28,126 bases of DNA from Candidatus Cloacimonadota bacterium. Its GTDB lineage: Bacteria; Cloacimonadota; Cloacimonadia; Cloacimonadales; Cloacimonadaceae. The notes under the pieces were generated by a model, which searched no databases, had not been told where the DNA came from, and saw nothing but the letters and a program-made list of their open reading frames with translations. Shown piece by piece: positions 7,262 to 14,230 of the stretch; the first letter of the stretch is position 1, and every line of letters starts with the position of its first letter. The stretch is from contig JAEWNJ010000080.1 of assembly GCA_023392795.1 (NCBI GenBank), positions 1 through 28,126 on the forward strand, given 5' to 3'. The position numbers were made by a program, and so were the translations under genes.

Positions 7262-7684
7262 ATGAGATGCAGAACAGCTGAACGATTCATCAGCCTCAAG
7301 CTCGACGGCGAGCTCAAACCCAGCCATGAAGCCAAGCTACAAGTGCATCTTGATCGCTGTGTCTCCTGCCATAAACTGCAAGAAGATTACCTCAGTATCG
7401 TGAACACTCTGCGCGGACTTCCCGATCCTGAAATGCCACCCCAGCTTCATCACATGACGATGAATGCGCTGCCCCGCAGGAATCGTAAGGCGGAAGTGAG
7501 AAGATTTCGCCTTTCCATGGCTGCCGCCGCCCTGGGCATCGTGTTTAGCCTCGGAGCCGGGACCTTTATCGGTATCAGCCAATATGATAATGCCGAGTCC
7601 TACGTGCAATCCATGCTAAATGAAGAACCTGAAGATACCCTCTTTGGAGATAACAGCCTGATGGCGGGAGCCTACGATGAGTAA
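7262..7684 (+). CDS. zinc-finger (zf-HC2) transmembrane anti-sigma factor
   Basis: A 140-residue protein. The N-terminal ~45 residues carry the H-x3-C-x2-C zinc motif (VHLDRCVSC) of ZAS anti-sigma domains, which bind and hold the cognate ECF sigma. One membrane segment follows (SMAAAALGIVFSLGAGTFIG) and then a short acidic periplasmic tail, giving a cytoplasm-in, periplasm-out topology. The start at 7262 is preferred to an ATG at 7229 because AAGGAG lies eight bases before it and the protein then begins MRCRTAERFISLKLDGEL, typical of the family. It lies 42 bases after the sigma gene and overlaps the next gene by eight bases. Confidence 0.82.
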   Translation: MRCRTAERFISLKLDGELKPSHEAKLQVHLDRCVSCHKLQEDYLSIVNTLRGLPDPEMPPQLHHMTMNALPRRNRKAEVRRFRLSMAAAALGIVFSLGAGTFIGISQYDNAESYVQSMLNEEPEDTLFGDNSLMAGAYDE

Positions 7685-8138
7685 GAAAAGCCTGATTATC
7701 CTGCTGTTTATCTCGCTCTCCTTCAATCTGGCAGTACTGGGCAGCCTCTTTTGGTTACGCCTCGCCCGTCCACATCGCCCCGACACCCGAGAGCTGAGAA
7801 TACGCTATCCCCGCTTGCCCGAACACATAGAGCGCTCAGAACGTGATCCTCAGATCACTGCAGCTCGGCGGGAATTTCACCGCACCACCATGGCCTTGCT
7901 CCAGGAATTGCGCAAAGACACGGTGAATGAAGAGAATATAATGGCCATCATAGACTCAAGTTTAGTAGCCCAAACTGCCCTGGAACGGCGGTTGGGAACC
8001 AGCCTTTTAAACCTTCGTAAGCAAATGAGCGCAACCGAAGCCGATGAGTATTTCGGCAAGCGTATTGAGTTTTTGAATCAACGCCACAATCACATACATC
8101 ATAGGAGAAATAGACATGAAAAGAATAATAATGACTAG
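7677..8138 (+). CDS. membrane-anchored periplasmic metal-sensor-like protein (CnrX/Spy-like)
   Basis: A 153-residue protein with one N-terminal membrane anchor (residues 5-26, IILLFISLSFNLAVLGSLFW) and a helical periplasmic domain of the heavy-metal sensor/resistance type (PF13801-like), ending in the His-rich tail HNHIHHRRNRH. In CnrYXH-type systems such a protein releases the anti-sigma factor when it binds metal. The gene order here (sigma, anti-sigma, anchored sensor) fits that layout, but the metal and the direct role are inference. Its start overlaps the anti-sigma stop and its end overlaps the next gene by 23 bases, so translation is likely coupled. Confidence 0.6.
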   Translation: MSKKSLIILLFISLSFNLAVLGSLFWLRLARPHRPDTRELRIRYPRLPEHIERSERDPQITAARREFHRTTMALLQELRKDTVNEENIMAIIDSSLVAQTALERRLGTSLLNLRKQMSATEADEYFGKRIEFLNQRHNHIHHRRNRHEKNNND

Positions 8139-8670
8139 CCTGGCTCTGGCACTGCTCATCGTGGCCTTGCCTGCCCAGATGGGCGCACATCAGCATCGCG
8201 CTATGCCTGAGAAAGGCGAAATGAAAGGAATGCACGAAATGGCAGCCTGCATGGAAGAGCTGAAGCTGACCGATGCCCAAAAACAAAAATTTGAAACCGC
8301 CAGATCGACATTTGAAAAGCAACAGAACACTCTGGAAGCAGAGATCAAAAACCTGCGCCTGGACGTTGCTGATGCCATGAAGGCCGAAAACGTGAAACGC
8401 GTGAAAGAGCTAAACCAACAGATTACCACCAAACAACTGCAAATGAAGAACGCCCGCGTGGATTTGTGGGCATCTCATATGAAAGAACTCAGCCCCGAGC
8501 AAAAGGAAATCATGAAGAAGCACATGGCAAAAATGGGTGGCATGATGGGCTCAAAAGGACAGTTCCATAGCGCCCGCGGTCAAAGGGGCGGTCATGGTAT
8601 GGGCGGATGGATGTCCTCTCAGGATGATTGCGGCAATTGCGACGGTGAAAAAATGCATAAGCACAGATAA
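8116..8670 (+). CDS. Spy/CpxP-like periplasmic His/Met-rich protein
   Basis: A 184-residue exported protein with a signal peptide (1-~24, ending PAQMGA). Two L-[TS]-x-x-Q repeats, LTDAQKQKF and LSPEQKEIM, are the hallmark of Spy/CpxP periplasmic chaperones, separated by a long charged helical stretch. Both ends are rich in His and Met (AHQHRAM, MKGMHEMAACM) and the C-terminus holds DDCGNCDG followed by KMHKHR, plausible metal ligands. The likely role is buffering periplasmic protein damage or metal as an output of the adjacent sigma system. AGGAG lies just before the ATG. It is the last gene before the terminator. Confidence 0.72.
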   Translation: MKRIIMTSLALALLIVALPAQMGAHQHRAMPEKGEMKGMHEMAACMEELKLTDAQKQKFETARSTFEKQQNTLEAEIKNLRLDVADAMKAENVKRVKELNQQITTKQLQMKNARVDLWASHMKELSPEQKEIMKKHMAKMGGMMGSKGQFHSARGQRGGHGMGGWMSSQDDCGNCDGEKMHKHR

Positions 8671-8698
8671 TAATCCCTCCTCAGCAACACACAAAACC

Positions 8699-8734
8699 CA
8701 AAGCCATGGTTGACTCCACCATGGCTTTGTTTTT
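8699..8734 (+). terminator. intrinsic terminator of the ECF sigma operon
   Basis: A perfect 12-bp stem, CAAAGCCATGGT (8699-8710) with ACCATGGCTTTG (8718-8729), has a 7-base loop and is followed by five T. It begins 29 bases after the stop of the Spy-like gene. Confidence 0.92.
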
Positions 8735-9178
8735 GGATATAGTATTGTGGGAGAGGGCAACAGCCCCATACAAGCAGGGAAGTGAGCTGTGGATGAATTA
8801 TATCACTTCAAAGTGGATCCTGCATAGCCCCGGTAGGCAATCCCCAAGCATACAGAATGCAGAAAGCGATATTGTATTGAAGTTCGCACGGTTATAACCT
8901 CTATATGTAGCATCATGTTGGCATGTATGTTACATACAGGGAACACTTTCAGCACATGAGATCAGGCCGCCAACTTCTTCGCCCTCTCTGACATAGTCTA
9001 TGCAACCAAAGGACATCCCAAGCACATCCTGAGCGAGGCTTGGGATGTGTTTGGGATGTGTTTGACATGCGCAGGCTTTATCAACCTGCTAGTTGGGAAC
9101 GCCGGATTGAGGCCGGCTGGTCTTTCCAGATTTATCTGGGTCTCACCACTTGTTCTGTAGATAACACGTGAGGGCTGG
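8735..9178. other. 444-base non-coding region with scattered inverted repeats
   Basis: No credible gene is seen between the rightward ECF operon terminator and the 3' end of the long leftward gene set. Besides the repeat at 9013-9061 it holds the near-palindrome TGTATGT-T-ACATACA (8924-8938), GCAGG/CCTGC (9071-9075, 9085-9089), GCCGG/CCGGC (9101-9105, 9113-9117) and CCAGAT/ATCTGG (9126-9131, 9134-9139). None has a T-tract on the minus strand, so a classical terminator for the leftward operon is not identified. It may encode a small RNA or be the structured 3' end of that transcript. Confidence 0.5.
9013..9061. repeat. 11-bp inverted repeat fused to an 11-bp tandem repeat
   Basis: ACATCCCAAGC (9013-9023) and GCTTGGGATGT (9038-9048) are exact complements forming a hairpin. 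The second arm runs into two exact tandem copies of TTGGGATGTGT (9040-9050 and 9051-9061). The extra copy could pair with the first arm as an alternative, giving two competing stems. Confidence 0.6.
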
Positions 9179-9823
9179 CTATACTCCAAAAGCTGAAGCG
9201 ATCATCTTTTGCACGTCTTCAATGATCTTGTTTGTACTGTGGCCAATGAGATCCATCTTGCTGAGGAGTTGGATGCGTGTGTCATGCTCCCGCAATTCGC
9301 TGGAACTGAATATTTTATCCATCAGGTCACAGGAATTGATTAGCGAGATCAAGGCAAGATCGCGTGGTTCCGGAATAACATCGGTCAGTACTGTTTCCCG
9401 GATGCGGGTAAGTACTTCCTTTTCTTCCTTTTGATCGATCACTGGGTAGCGGCGTTGTTTGAACAGCCAGAGTACCCGATTTTCAGTGAACCGGATGATG
9501 CCCTTCAGTTCCAGCCGTTTTAGTAATCTATCCCGCAGGTTTTCCAGCGATTGATAGAGTTGCCGCAGGAGTACGGCAGAGCTGCCAGCGGCTTCCGGAG
9601 CTCCGATCATTTCCAGCACTTGATCCAAAATGGGATCATTGGTGGGTTCCCGGGAGATCACATAGATATGCTCCAGATCACTGTCGATACGGTTTCTGAG
9701 TGCCAGATCCATGATCAAAGCACCTACGAGTGAAAGATTGAAATTCACATCGATCATGCGGTGAAAGGCTCCGCTTTCATCGTCAATCGCCAGCAGGATG
9801 AGTTCTTCCGCGCAATTCAGCAT
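9179..9823 (-). CDS. GPP34 (GOLPH3/Vps74-like) domain protein
   Basis: A 214-residue, mainly helical protein resembling the GPP34 family (PF05719): an N-terminal EELILLAIDDESGAFH motif, the segment LVGALIMDLALRNRID, a DPILDQVLEMI stretch, a basic helix LRDRLLKRLELKGIIRF, and RRYPVIDQKEE before a C-terminal helical region. The eukaryotic members bind phosphatidylinositol-4-phosphate at Golgi membranes; bacterial members are mostly of unknown function. It is the last gene of a partner-switching module (phosphatase, kinase, STAS, this protein), ten bases after the STAS gene, so its output may be controlled by that switch. GGGGAGG precedes the ATG. Confidence 0.7.
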   Translation of the reverse strand: MLNCAEELILLAIDDESGAFHRMIDVNFNLSLVGALIMDLALRNRIDSDLEHIYVISREPTNDPILDQVLEMIGAPEAAGSSAVLLRQLYQSLENLRDRLLKRLELKGIIRFTENRVLWLFKQRRYPVIDQKEEKEVLTRIRETVLTDVIPEPRDLALISLINSCDLMDKIFSSSELREHDTRIQLLSKMDLIGHSTNKIIEDVQKMIASAFGV

Positions 9824-9833
9824 CGTTCCTCCC

Positions 9834-10154
9834 CTAGCTCAGCGCATCATCGCACGAGGCTACGATATTCAGGATTCCGCTGAAACCTGAGATGTCGAAG
9901 ATCTCTCTGATGAAGCCCTGCATCCCGCAAAGTATCAGGCTTTTCCCCTGTGTTTGCAGAGTTTTGGCTATCTTTAGGATAACTCTGAGACCCGCGCTGC
10001 TGATGTAGGCAAGATCAGTGAAATCGATGATCAATTTAGTTTGTACAGCTTGAAGATCAAGCTGTTCTTCCAGTTCCGGCCCGCTGATGGCATCCAATCT
10101 GCCCTTTAGTCCCAGAATCTGGGCTCCGGCTTTGCTAAGCAGTTCGTATTTCAT
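9834..10154 (-). CDS. STAS-domain anti-sigma factor antagonist (SpoIIAA/RsbV-like)
   Basis: A 106-residue single STAS domain. The motif DLAYISSAGLRVIL (47-60) aligns with the phosphorylation site of SpoIIAA/RsbV, with Ser53 as the likely phosphoacceptor. In partner switching the unphosphorylated form binds the kinase/anti-sigma protein and frees its target, and a PP2C phosphatase reverses the phosphorylation. Both partners are encoded directly upstream, with a one-base gap to the kinase gene. AAGGAG precedes the ATG. The regulated target (a sigma factor or another protein) is not evident. Confidence 0.87.
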   Translation of the reverse strand: MKYELLSKAGAQILGLKGRLDAISGPELEEQLDLQAVQTKLIIDFTDLAYISSAGLRVILKIAKTLQTQGKSLILCGMQGFIREIFDISGFSGILNIVASCDDALS

Positions 10155-10155
10155 A

Positions 10156-10560
10156 TTAACTCCTTGGTAAATGAATGGTTAAACTAAGGATATTGCTCTC
10201 ATCCTTACGGTTATAATTGAGCTGATCCACATAGTGACGAATCAGCCTCCAGCCCTGACCACCGATGCCATTTTGTTCCAGCTCCTGCTGAGCCTCTGAG
10301 GGCGATATGGCTTCCGGATCGTAGGGACGCCCCCAATCCTGAAAGGAAAGGAACAGCGATTCCGGGGAGGAGCGGTAGGAGAAAATGATCTGCTGCTCTG
10401 GAGATAGGCCGGCATGCCGGATGATATTGGTAAATACTTCCTCGCAGACGAGCTGCAGCACAAAAGACGAGATGATGCTCTGCGCGATCTGATCCACAAA
10501 GGCCAGGAGACGATCAAGCTCCTGCAGACGCGCTTCCAGAGTGAGTGAAGCTTCCATCAT
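10156..10560 (-). CDS. RsbW/SpoIIAB-like serine kinase (HATPase_c)
   Basis: A 134-residue GHKL ATPase of the anti-sigma regulatory kinase type. Seen: the N-box CEEVFTNIIRHA (39-50, Glu41 and Asn45), the G1 box QDWGRPYDP (74-82) and the glycine-rich lid GIGGQGWRLI (98-107). It would phosphorylate the neighbouring STAS protein and otherwise bind its own target. The start overlaps the phosphatase stop in an ATGA arrangement; a second in-frame ATG follows immediately and is equally possible. With the genes on either side it forms a complete phosphatase-kinase-antagonist trio. Confidence 0.85.
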   Translation of the reverse strand: MMEASLTLEARLQELDRLLAFVDQIAQSIISSFVLQLVCEEVFTNIIRHAGLSPEQQIIFSYRSSPESLFLSFQDWGRPYDPEAISPSEAQQELEQNGIGGQGWRLIRHYVDQLNYNRKDESNILSLTIHLPRS

Positions 10561-12464
10561 GACCTCCGGCTGAAGAACAGCATGGTGATGTCATCCGCCA
10601 ATTCACCATTTTGAAAGGCGAAGAGTTCTTCTTTGATGCGGTTTTGCACGTTTTCGATGCTATCCTCCAGACTGCCTTGCAGGATATCGCCAAGGCGCTG
10701 AGTGCCAAAGAAATTGCCCGATGCATCCTGTGCCTCGGTAACGCCATCGGTGAAAAAGATCAAGCGATCGCCGATCTTGAGCTCATGCGATGCTTCACGG
10801 AAAGTGTAGTTTTCCACAATGCCAAGAGCCGGATCCCCCAAGGAAGGCAGACTCATAGCCTGCCCATCCCGGCAAAAGAGCAGCGGCGGTAAATGGCCGG
10901 CATTGGCATAACGCAAGCATCCTGTGGACAGATGGTAAAAAGCGATAAATAGAGTGGTAAACATACAGCTATCATTGCCTTCTGCCAATACCCGGTTCAC
11001 ATGATTCAGCGCTTCCGATGGACCATCCGCGTTCTCTGCTGCGGTCTTGAGCAAGGTGCGGGTAACCGCCATGTAGAGGGCTGCAGGAATGCCCTTGCCC
11101 GATACATCAGCGATAATCAGCACCAATTCTTGCTGGTTACAAAAGAAGAAATCAAAGAAATCCCCAGCAACGTCACGTGCGGGGATCATCTGGGCATACA
11201 GAGCAAATTCAGGGCGATTTGGGAAGGGCGGGAACACATGCGGTAAAAGGGATTGCTGAATGTCGTGAGCGATGGACAATTCGCTTTCCACTCTGGCCTT
11301 GGCAGCGCTGAGTTCTTCCTGCCGGGCTATCTGCAGCGTGAGCTCTGTGGTCATGCTATTGAAGAGTTCCGCCAGCTCCTGTACTTCGTCCCTGGTTTTG
11401 GGTACGATGATGCTGCTATCCAGATCACCCTCTGCAAGTTTCCGGGCGCGCACCTGCAAGGCTTTGATGGGTCTGACGATCGAGATGGATACACTGAGGA
11501 TCAGCAGGATGATCAGGATCAGGCCGATCAGCATGATGGAGAGCTGATACTTCAGATTGCGCCTGAGTTCCTTGGTAACTGAGGCTTCAGATTTTACCAC
11601 GGCAAAGGTCCAAGCCGTGGCAGGCACGCGCTGAAAAGCGATCCAGTGGGCATTTCCCTGGTTATCCTTGCTCGAGCGCAGCAGACCCTGATCTGCATTG
11701 GGCAGGGCATTCTGCAGCGCGCGATATTCCGGAGCCAAACCAGATGCCAGGCTTTGCAGGTTTTGGCGCATGATCCAATCCTGATTGGGATGAGAAAGAA
11801 TGTTGCCTTCTTTACTGAGCAAAAGGACAATGGCATCGTCCAGTTCCAGATTTGCCAGTTCACCAGTCAGCTTGGGCAGGCTGAGATCCGCTCCCGCGAC
11901 GGCGATAAACCGCCCCTCGGGGCTGATGGGATACAGATACGAGGCATTCAGCACTCCGCTTGATTCACCATGGTAGGGTTCGGTCCAATATGGCCGGGGA
12001 TCCTTCAACAGCGGTAGATACCAGTCACTTACGGTATAGTTATAGTCCTGATTGAGTTCTTTGGCTTTTACTTTCCCTTCTTCGCGATACAGATAGGGGG
12101 CGTAGAGTTCGGTCTCGCGTTTGTGGGCGTAAGGCTGGAAGGCAATGGTGATGCCGCTGAGAAAAGGATTTTGCGCGAGGGCTGCCCTCAACAGGACTTT
12201 CAGATCAGCATCCCTGAGGCTGGGATTGATCCCCAGTGTGGTTGCCAGAGTGGCGCATTGCTGTTCCACTTGCCGCAGATTGGCATCCAGATTGGAGGCG
12301 TGATGAGCACAAAGCTCCTGTAAATAGGCGCTGGCTGCATCTTCGGCACTGGCTCGGTTCTGCCGGTAATTTGCCAGCAAGACCAGTATGTAGATGAAAC
12401 ACAGGGGCAGGAGAATGCTCAGCGTGAGCCTCAGCAGGATGGGACGCCTGATGCGGCTGTTCAT
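10557..12464 (-). CDS. membrane Cache-HAMP-PP2C (SpoIIE-type) phosphatase
   Basis: A 635-residue sensor phosphatase. In order: membrane helix 1 (9-31); an extracytoplasmic double-Cache-like sensor (~35-305) with YTVSDWYLPLLKDPRPYWTE and AVAGADLSL, features of ligand-binding dCache domains; membrane helix 2 (307-329); HAMP (330-382); a short coiled coil (383-405); and a SpoIIE/PP2C domain (~420-635). The metal-binding acidic motifs are present: AGDFFDFF (433-440), IADVSGKGIP (451-460), FTDGVTEA (571-578) and DDITML (624-629). It would dephosphorylate the STAS protein when an external ligand is sensed. ATGA overlaps link it to the genes before and after. The ligand is unknown. Confidence 0.9.
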   Translation of the reverse strand: MNSRIRRPILLRLTLSILLPLCFIYILVLLANYRQNRASAEDAASAYLQELCAHHASNLDANLRQVEQQCATLATTLGINPSLRDADLKVLLRAALAQNPFLSGITIAFQPYAHKRETELYAPYLYREEGKVKAKELNQDYNYTVSDWYLPLLKDPRPYWTEPYHGESSGVLNASYLYPISPEGRFIAVAGADLSLPKLTGELANLELDDAIVLLLSKEGNILSHPNQDWIMRQNLQSLASGLAPEYRALQNALPNADQGLLRSSKDNQGNAHWIAFQRVPATAWTFAVVKSEASVTKELRRNLKYQLSIMLIGLILIILLILSVSISIVRPIKALQVRARKLAEGDLDSSIIVPKTRDEVQELAELFNSMTTELTLQIARQEELSAAKARVESELSIAHDIQQSLLPHVFPPFPNRPEFALYAQMIPARDVAGDFFDFFFCNQQELVLIIADVSGKGIPAALYMAVTRTLLKTAAENADGPSEALNHVNRVLAEGNDSCMFTTLFIAFYHLSTGCLRYANAGHLPPLLFCRDGQAMSLPSLGDPALGIVENYTFREASHELKIGDRLIFFTDGVTEAQDASGNFFGTQRLGDILQGSLEDSIENVQNRIKEELFAFQNGELADDITMLFFSRRS

Positions 12465-13072
12465 AGCGCAATCCTGGCGCGGTTCTTTTCCAGAGTGATC
12501 TTCCCGATTCCCTTTACCTGGCAGAGATCATCCGGGCTGGCAAAGTGCCCATTGGCTTCCCGATAATCGATGATCGCGCGGGCTTTCTTGGGGCCAATGC
12601 CATCCAAGGCGCAGAGTTCATCGAGGCTTGCAGTGTTTATGTTTACAGTCCCAGTGGTTGGTTTGGCACTGCTAGAGGCGCTTCTGGGCTTGGTTTCCTG
12701 GACCAAAGAATCACCAAACACCAGCAGATCGGGTAGGAGCTTTTGATAAGTCTTGGGACCGATTCCGGATACCTGCAGCAGATCATTTACGTTTTGAAAG
12801 GGGTGCATATCCCGGAAAGCGATAATATCCTTCGCACGTTTGGGACCGATACCCTTTAGTGCCATCAATTCTTCCTCTGATGCCGTGCGAATGTCGATCC
12901 TTAGCTGATAATCCACTTCCAGAGCCTGAGTGAGACTGTCAGCCGGGCTCACCTGAGCGAGTTGATCTTTGCCCGATAGCTGCAATCCGATACCGGTAAA
13001 CAGGGAAAAGATCAGGAAGAGCAAGATGCGCTGTTCACCGGGGCTAAAGATGTTGTGCAGCGGTGATTTCAT
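12461..13072 (-). CDS. ComEA-like protein with two helix-hairpin-helix modules
   Basis: A 203-residue protein: an N-terminal membrane segment (15-31), a linker, then two double-HhH modules (59-116 and 142-203), each with the ALxGIGPKxA pattern (ALKGIGPKRA at 71-80, ALDGIGPKKA at 155-164) and a second VxGIG hairpin (VSGIGPK at 101-107, VKGIGK at 186-191). ComEA-type proteins bind DNA without sequence preference at the cell surface during natural uptake. ComEA usually carries one such module; two in tandem is less common. It is anchored, so periplasmic or surface DNA binding is likely. A DNA-uptake role is inferred; no other competence gene is adjacent. Confidence 0.78.
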   Translation of the reverse strand: MKSPLHNIFSPGEQRILLFLIFSLFTGIGLQLSGKDQLAQVSPADSLTQALEVDYQLRIDIRTASEEELMALKGIGPKRAKDIIAFRDMHPFQNVNDLLQVSGIGPKTYQKLLPDLLVFGDSLVQETKPRSASSSAKPTTGTVNINTASLDELCALDGIGPKKARAIIDYREANGHFASPDDLCQVKGIGKITLEKNRARIAL

Positions 13073-13461
13073 GATTTGGGAACGATGAAGACGCCTTCCG
13101 CTTCAGCATAATCGCCACTTGCGTCGTAGAGACGGGCAGCGGTGATGATGGTGCGGGTTTTGCTGCTTACGATCCTGCCATCCAAATGCAGCGTGGTATT
13201 GGCAGGAACCGGACGGCGAAAGCTCACCTGCAATCTGGCAGTAAAGGCGACCTTGCCGCTATGAAGCACGGCTTTGGCCATCACTTCGTCCAGCAAGGTG
13301 GATACGATGCCGCCATGAATCACATTGGGGTAACCTTCAAAATGATCTGGCAAGTTTAGCTCAGCATGGGATGCCCCATCCCCGGTAAAACTGAATTCCA
13401 ACCGGAGGCCAATGGGATTGGCAGTTCCGCAGACAAAGCAATTGTCGTATCTATCACTCAT
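13069..13461 (-). CDS. PaaI-like hotdog-fold thioesterase
   Basis: A 130-residue 4HBT/PaaI-type protein. It opens with a Cys pair, CFVCGTANPIGL, followed by the family signature HFEGYPNVIHGGIVSTLLDE, in which the HGG turn starts the hotdog helix, then strands with VSFRRPVPANT. Members hydrolyse acyl-CoA thioesters in the cytoplasm; the acyl group cannot be predicted. The gene overlaps the ComEA-like gene by four bases (ATGA) and the upstream stop by one base (TAATG), so it is translated as part of the long leftward operon. The functional link to its neighbours is unclear. Confidence 0.82.
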   Translation of the reverse strand: MSDRYDNCFVCGTANPIGLRLEFSFTGDGASHAELNLPDHFEGYPNVIHGGIVSTLLDEVMAKAVLHSGKVAFTARLQVSFRRPVPANTTLHLDGRIVSSKTRTIITAARLYDASGDYAEAEGVFIVPKS

Positions 13462-14207
13462 TATCGCGCTCCGGACTTGCCATGCAGGCGATCGCCAAAC
13501 TCGGACACCTGATCGCTATATACAGCGAGGCTATCTGCCTGATTGATGATTCCGCTCTGGATATAAACGCTGATTAAAGCAGGCAACTTTTGGCTGTATA
13601 ACTCCTGGTCGCCAAGCTCCAGGGCCAGCGCATCAATGATCTGCCAATTCGCGGCTAGCAGAGTGGGATCGGAAAGCTGTTTCAACCAGGTGGCAGCAGC
13701 TACGTACTCCTCTCTGCTGTAGTGCAGTAGCATCAACGCGAGATAAAACTCCTGCTTCTCACTAAACTTTTGGATGGCGCTGTGCAAGATGCTGATATCG
13801 GACGGGGCATTAGGGATCGGATATGAGCTGAGGATTGTTTCACACAAAGCCAGAGCATACAGCTTGAATCCCCAATAGAAATCCGGATGATTAGCGGTCA
13901 GAGCACGGGCTTGTGGCAATTGCAGTTCGATTGGCTGATAACGCAGGCGCAGATACTCATACTCTGCATTTTCAGGCTCCCTCGCGGCCAGGCTATCGTA
14001 ATAACACTGCATGGCAGCGGGGTCCAGAGCTTCCCATTGAGACTGCCAAAAACGGTGTTCGTCCAGAGTGTTACATGCATTTACCGCTTCTCTGATTTTG
14101 TGCAGAGAAGCACTCCCCGTAAAGAGATGATCATCCGTTGGTTGCGCAGTACTGGCACCGGACACAAGAAAGCCCAATATCAGGAAGGGCAACAACCAGC
14201 GTTTCAT
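13461..14207 (-). CDS. secreted protein of unknown function, TPR-like
   Basis: I do not recognise a named family. The 248-residue protein has a clear signal peptide (MKRW, then hydrophobic LPFLILGFLVSGAS, cleavage near STAQ). The rest is predicted helical, with repeated aromatic and alanine positions such as YYDSLAAREPENAEYEYLRL and FYLALMLLHYSREEYVAAA, suggesting tetratricopeptide-like helical repeats. A periplasmic scaffold or partner-binding role is possible but not shown. GGAG precedes the ATG. It lies 23 bases after pgi and its stop overlaps the thioesterase start, so it is part of the same transcript. Confidence 0.6.
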   Translation of the reverse strand: MKRWLLPFLILGFLVSGASTAQPTDDHLFTGSASLHKIREAVNACNTLDEHRFWQSQWEALDPAAMQCYYDSLAAREPENAEYEYLRLRYQPIELQLPQARALTANHPDFYWGFKLYALALCETILSSYPIPNAPSDISILHSAIQKFSEKQEFYLALMLLHYSREEYVAAATWLKQLSDPTLLAANWQIIDALALELGDQELYSQKLPALISVYIQSGIINQADSLAVYSDQVSEFGDRLHGKSGAR

Positions 14208-14230
14208 ATCATCTCCGCCTCAAACAGTTA

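Noticed and set aside
8706..8897. 63-codon rightward frame after the ECF operon
   Set aside because: It begins inside the intrinsic terminator and shows no ribosome binding site or motif.
8919..8935. Possible sigma-54 site TGGCAT-N5-TTACA
   Set aside because: The invariant GC of the -12 element is AC, and no rightward gene lies downstream.
9040..9061. Direct repeats as a possible CRISPR remnant
   Set aside because: Only two adjacent 11-bp copies, no spacers and no cas genes.
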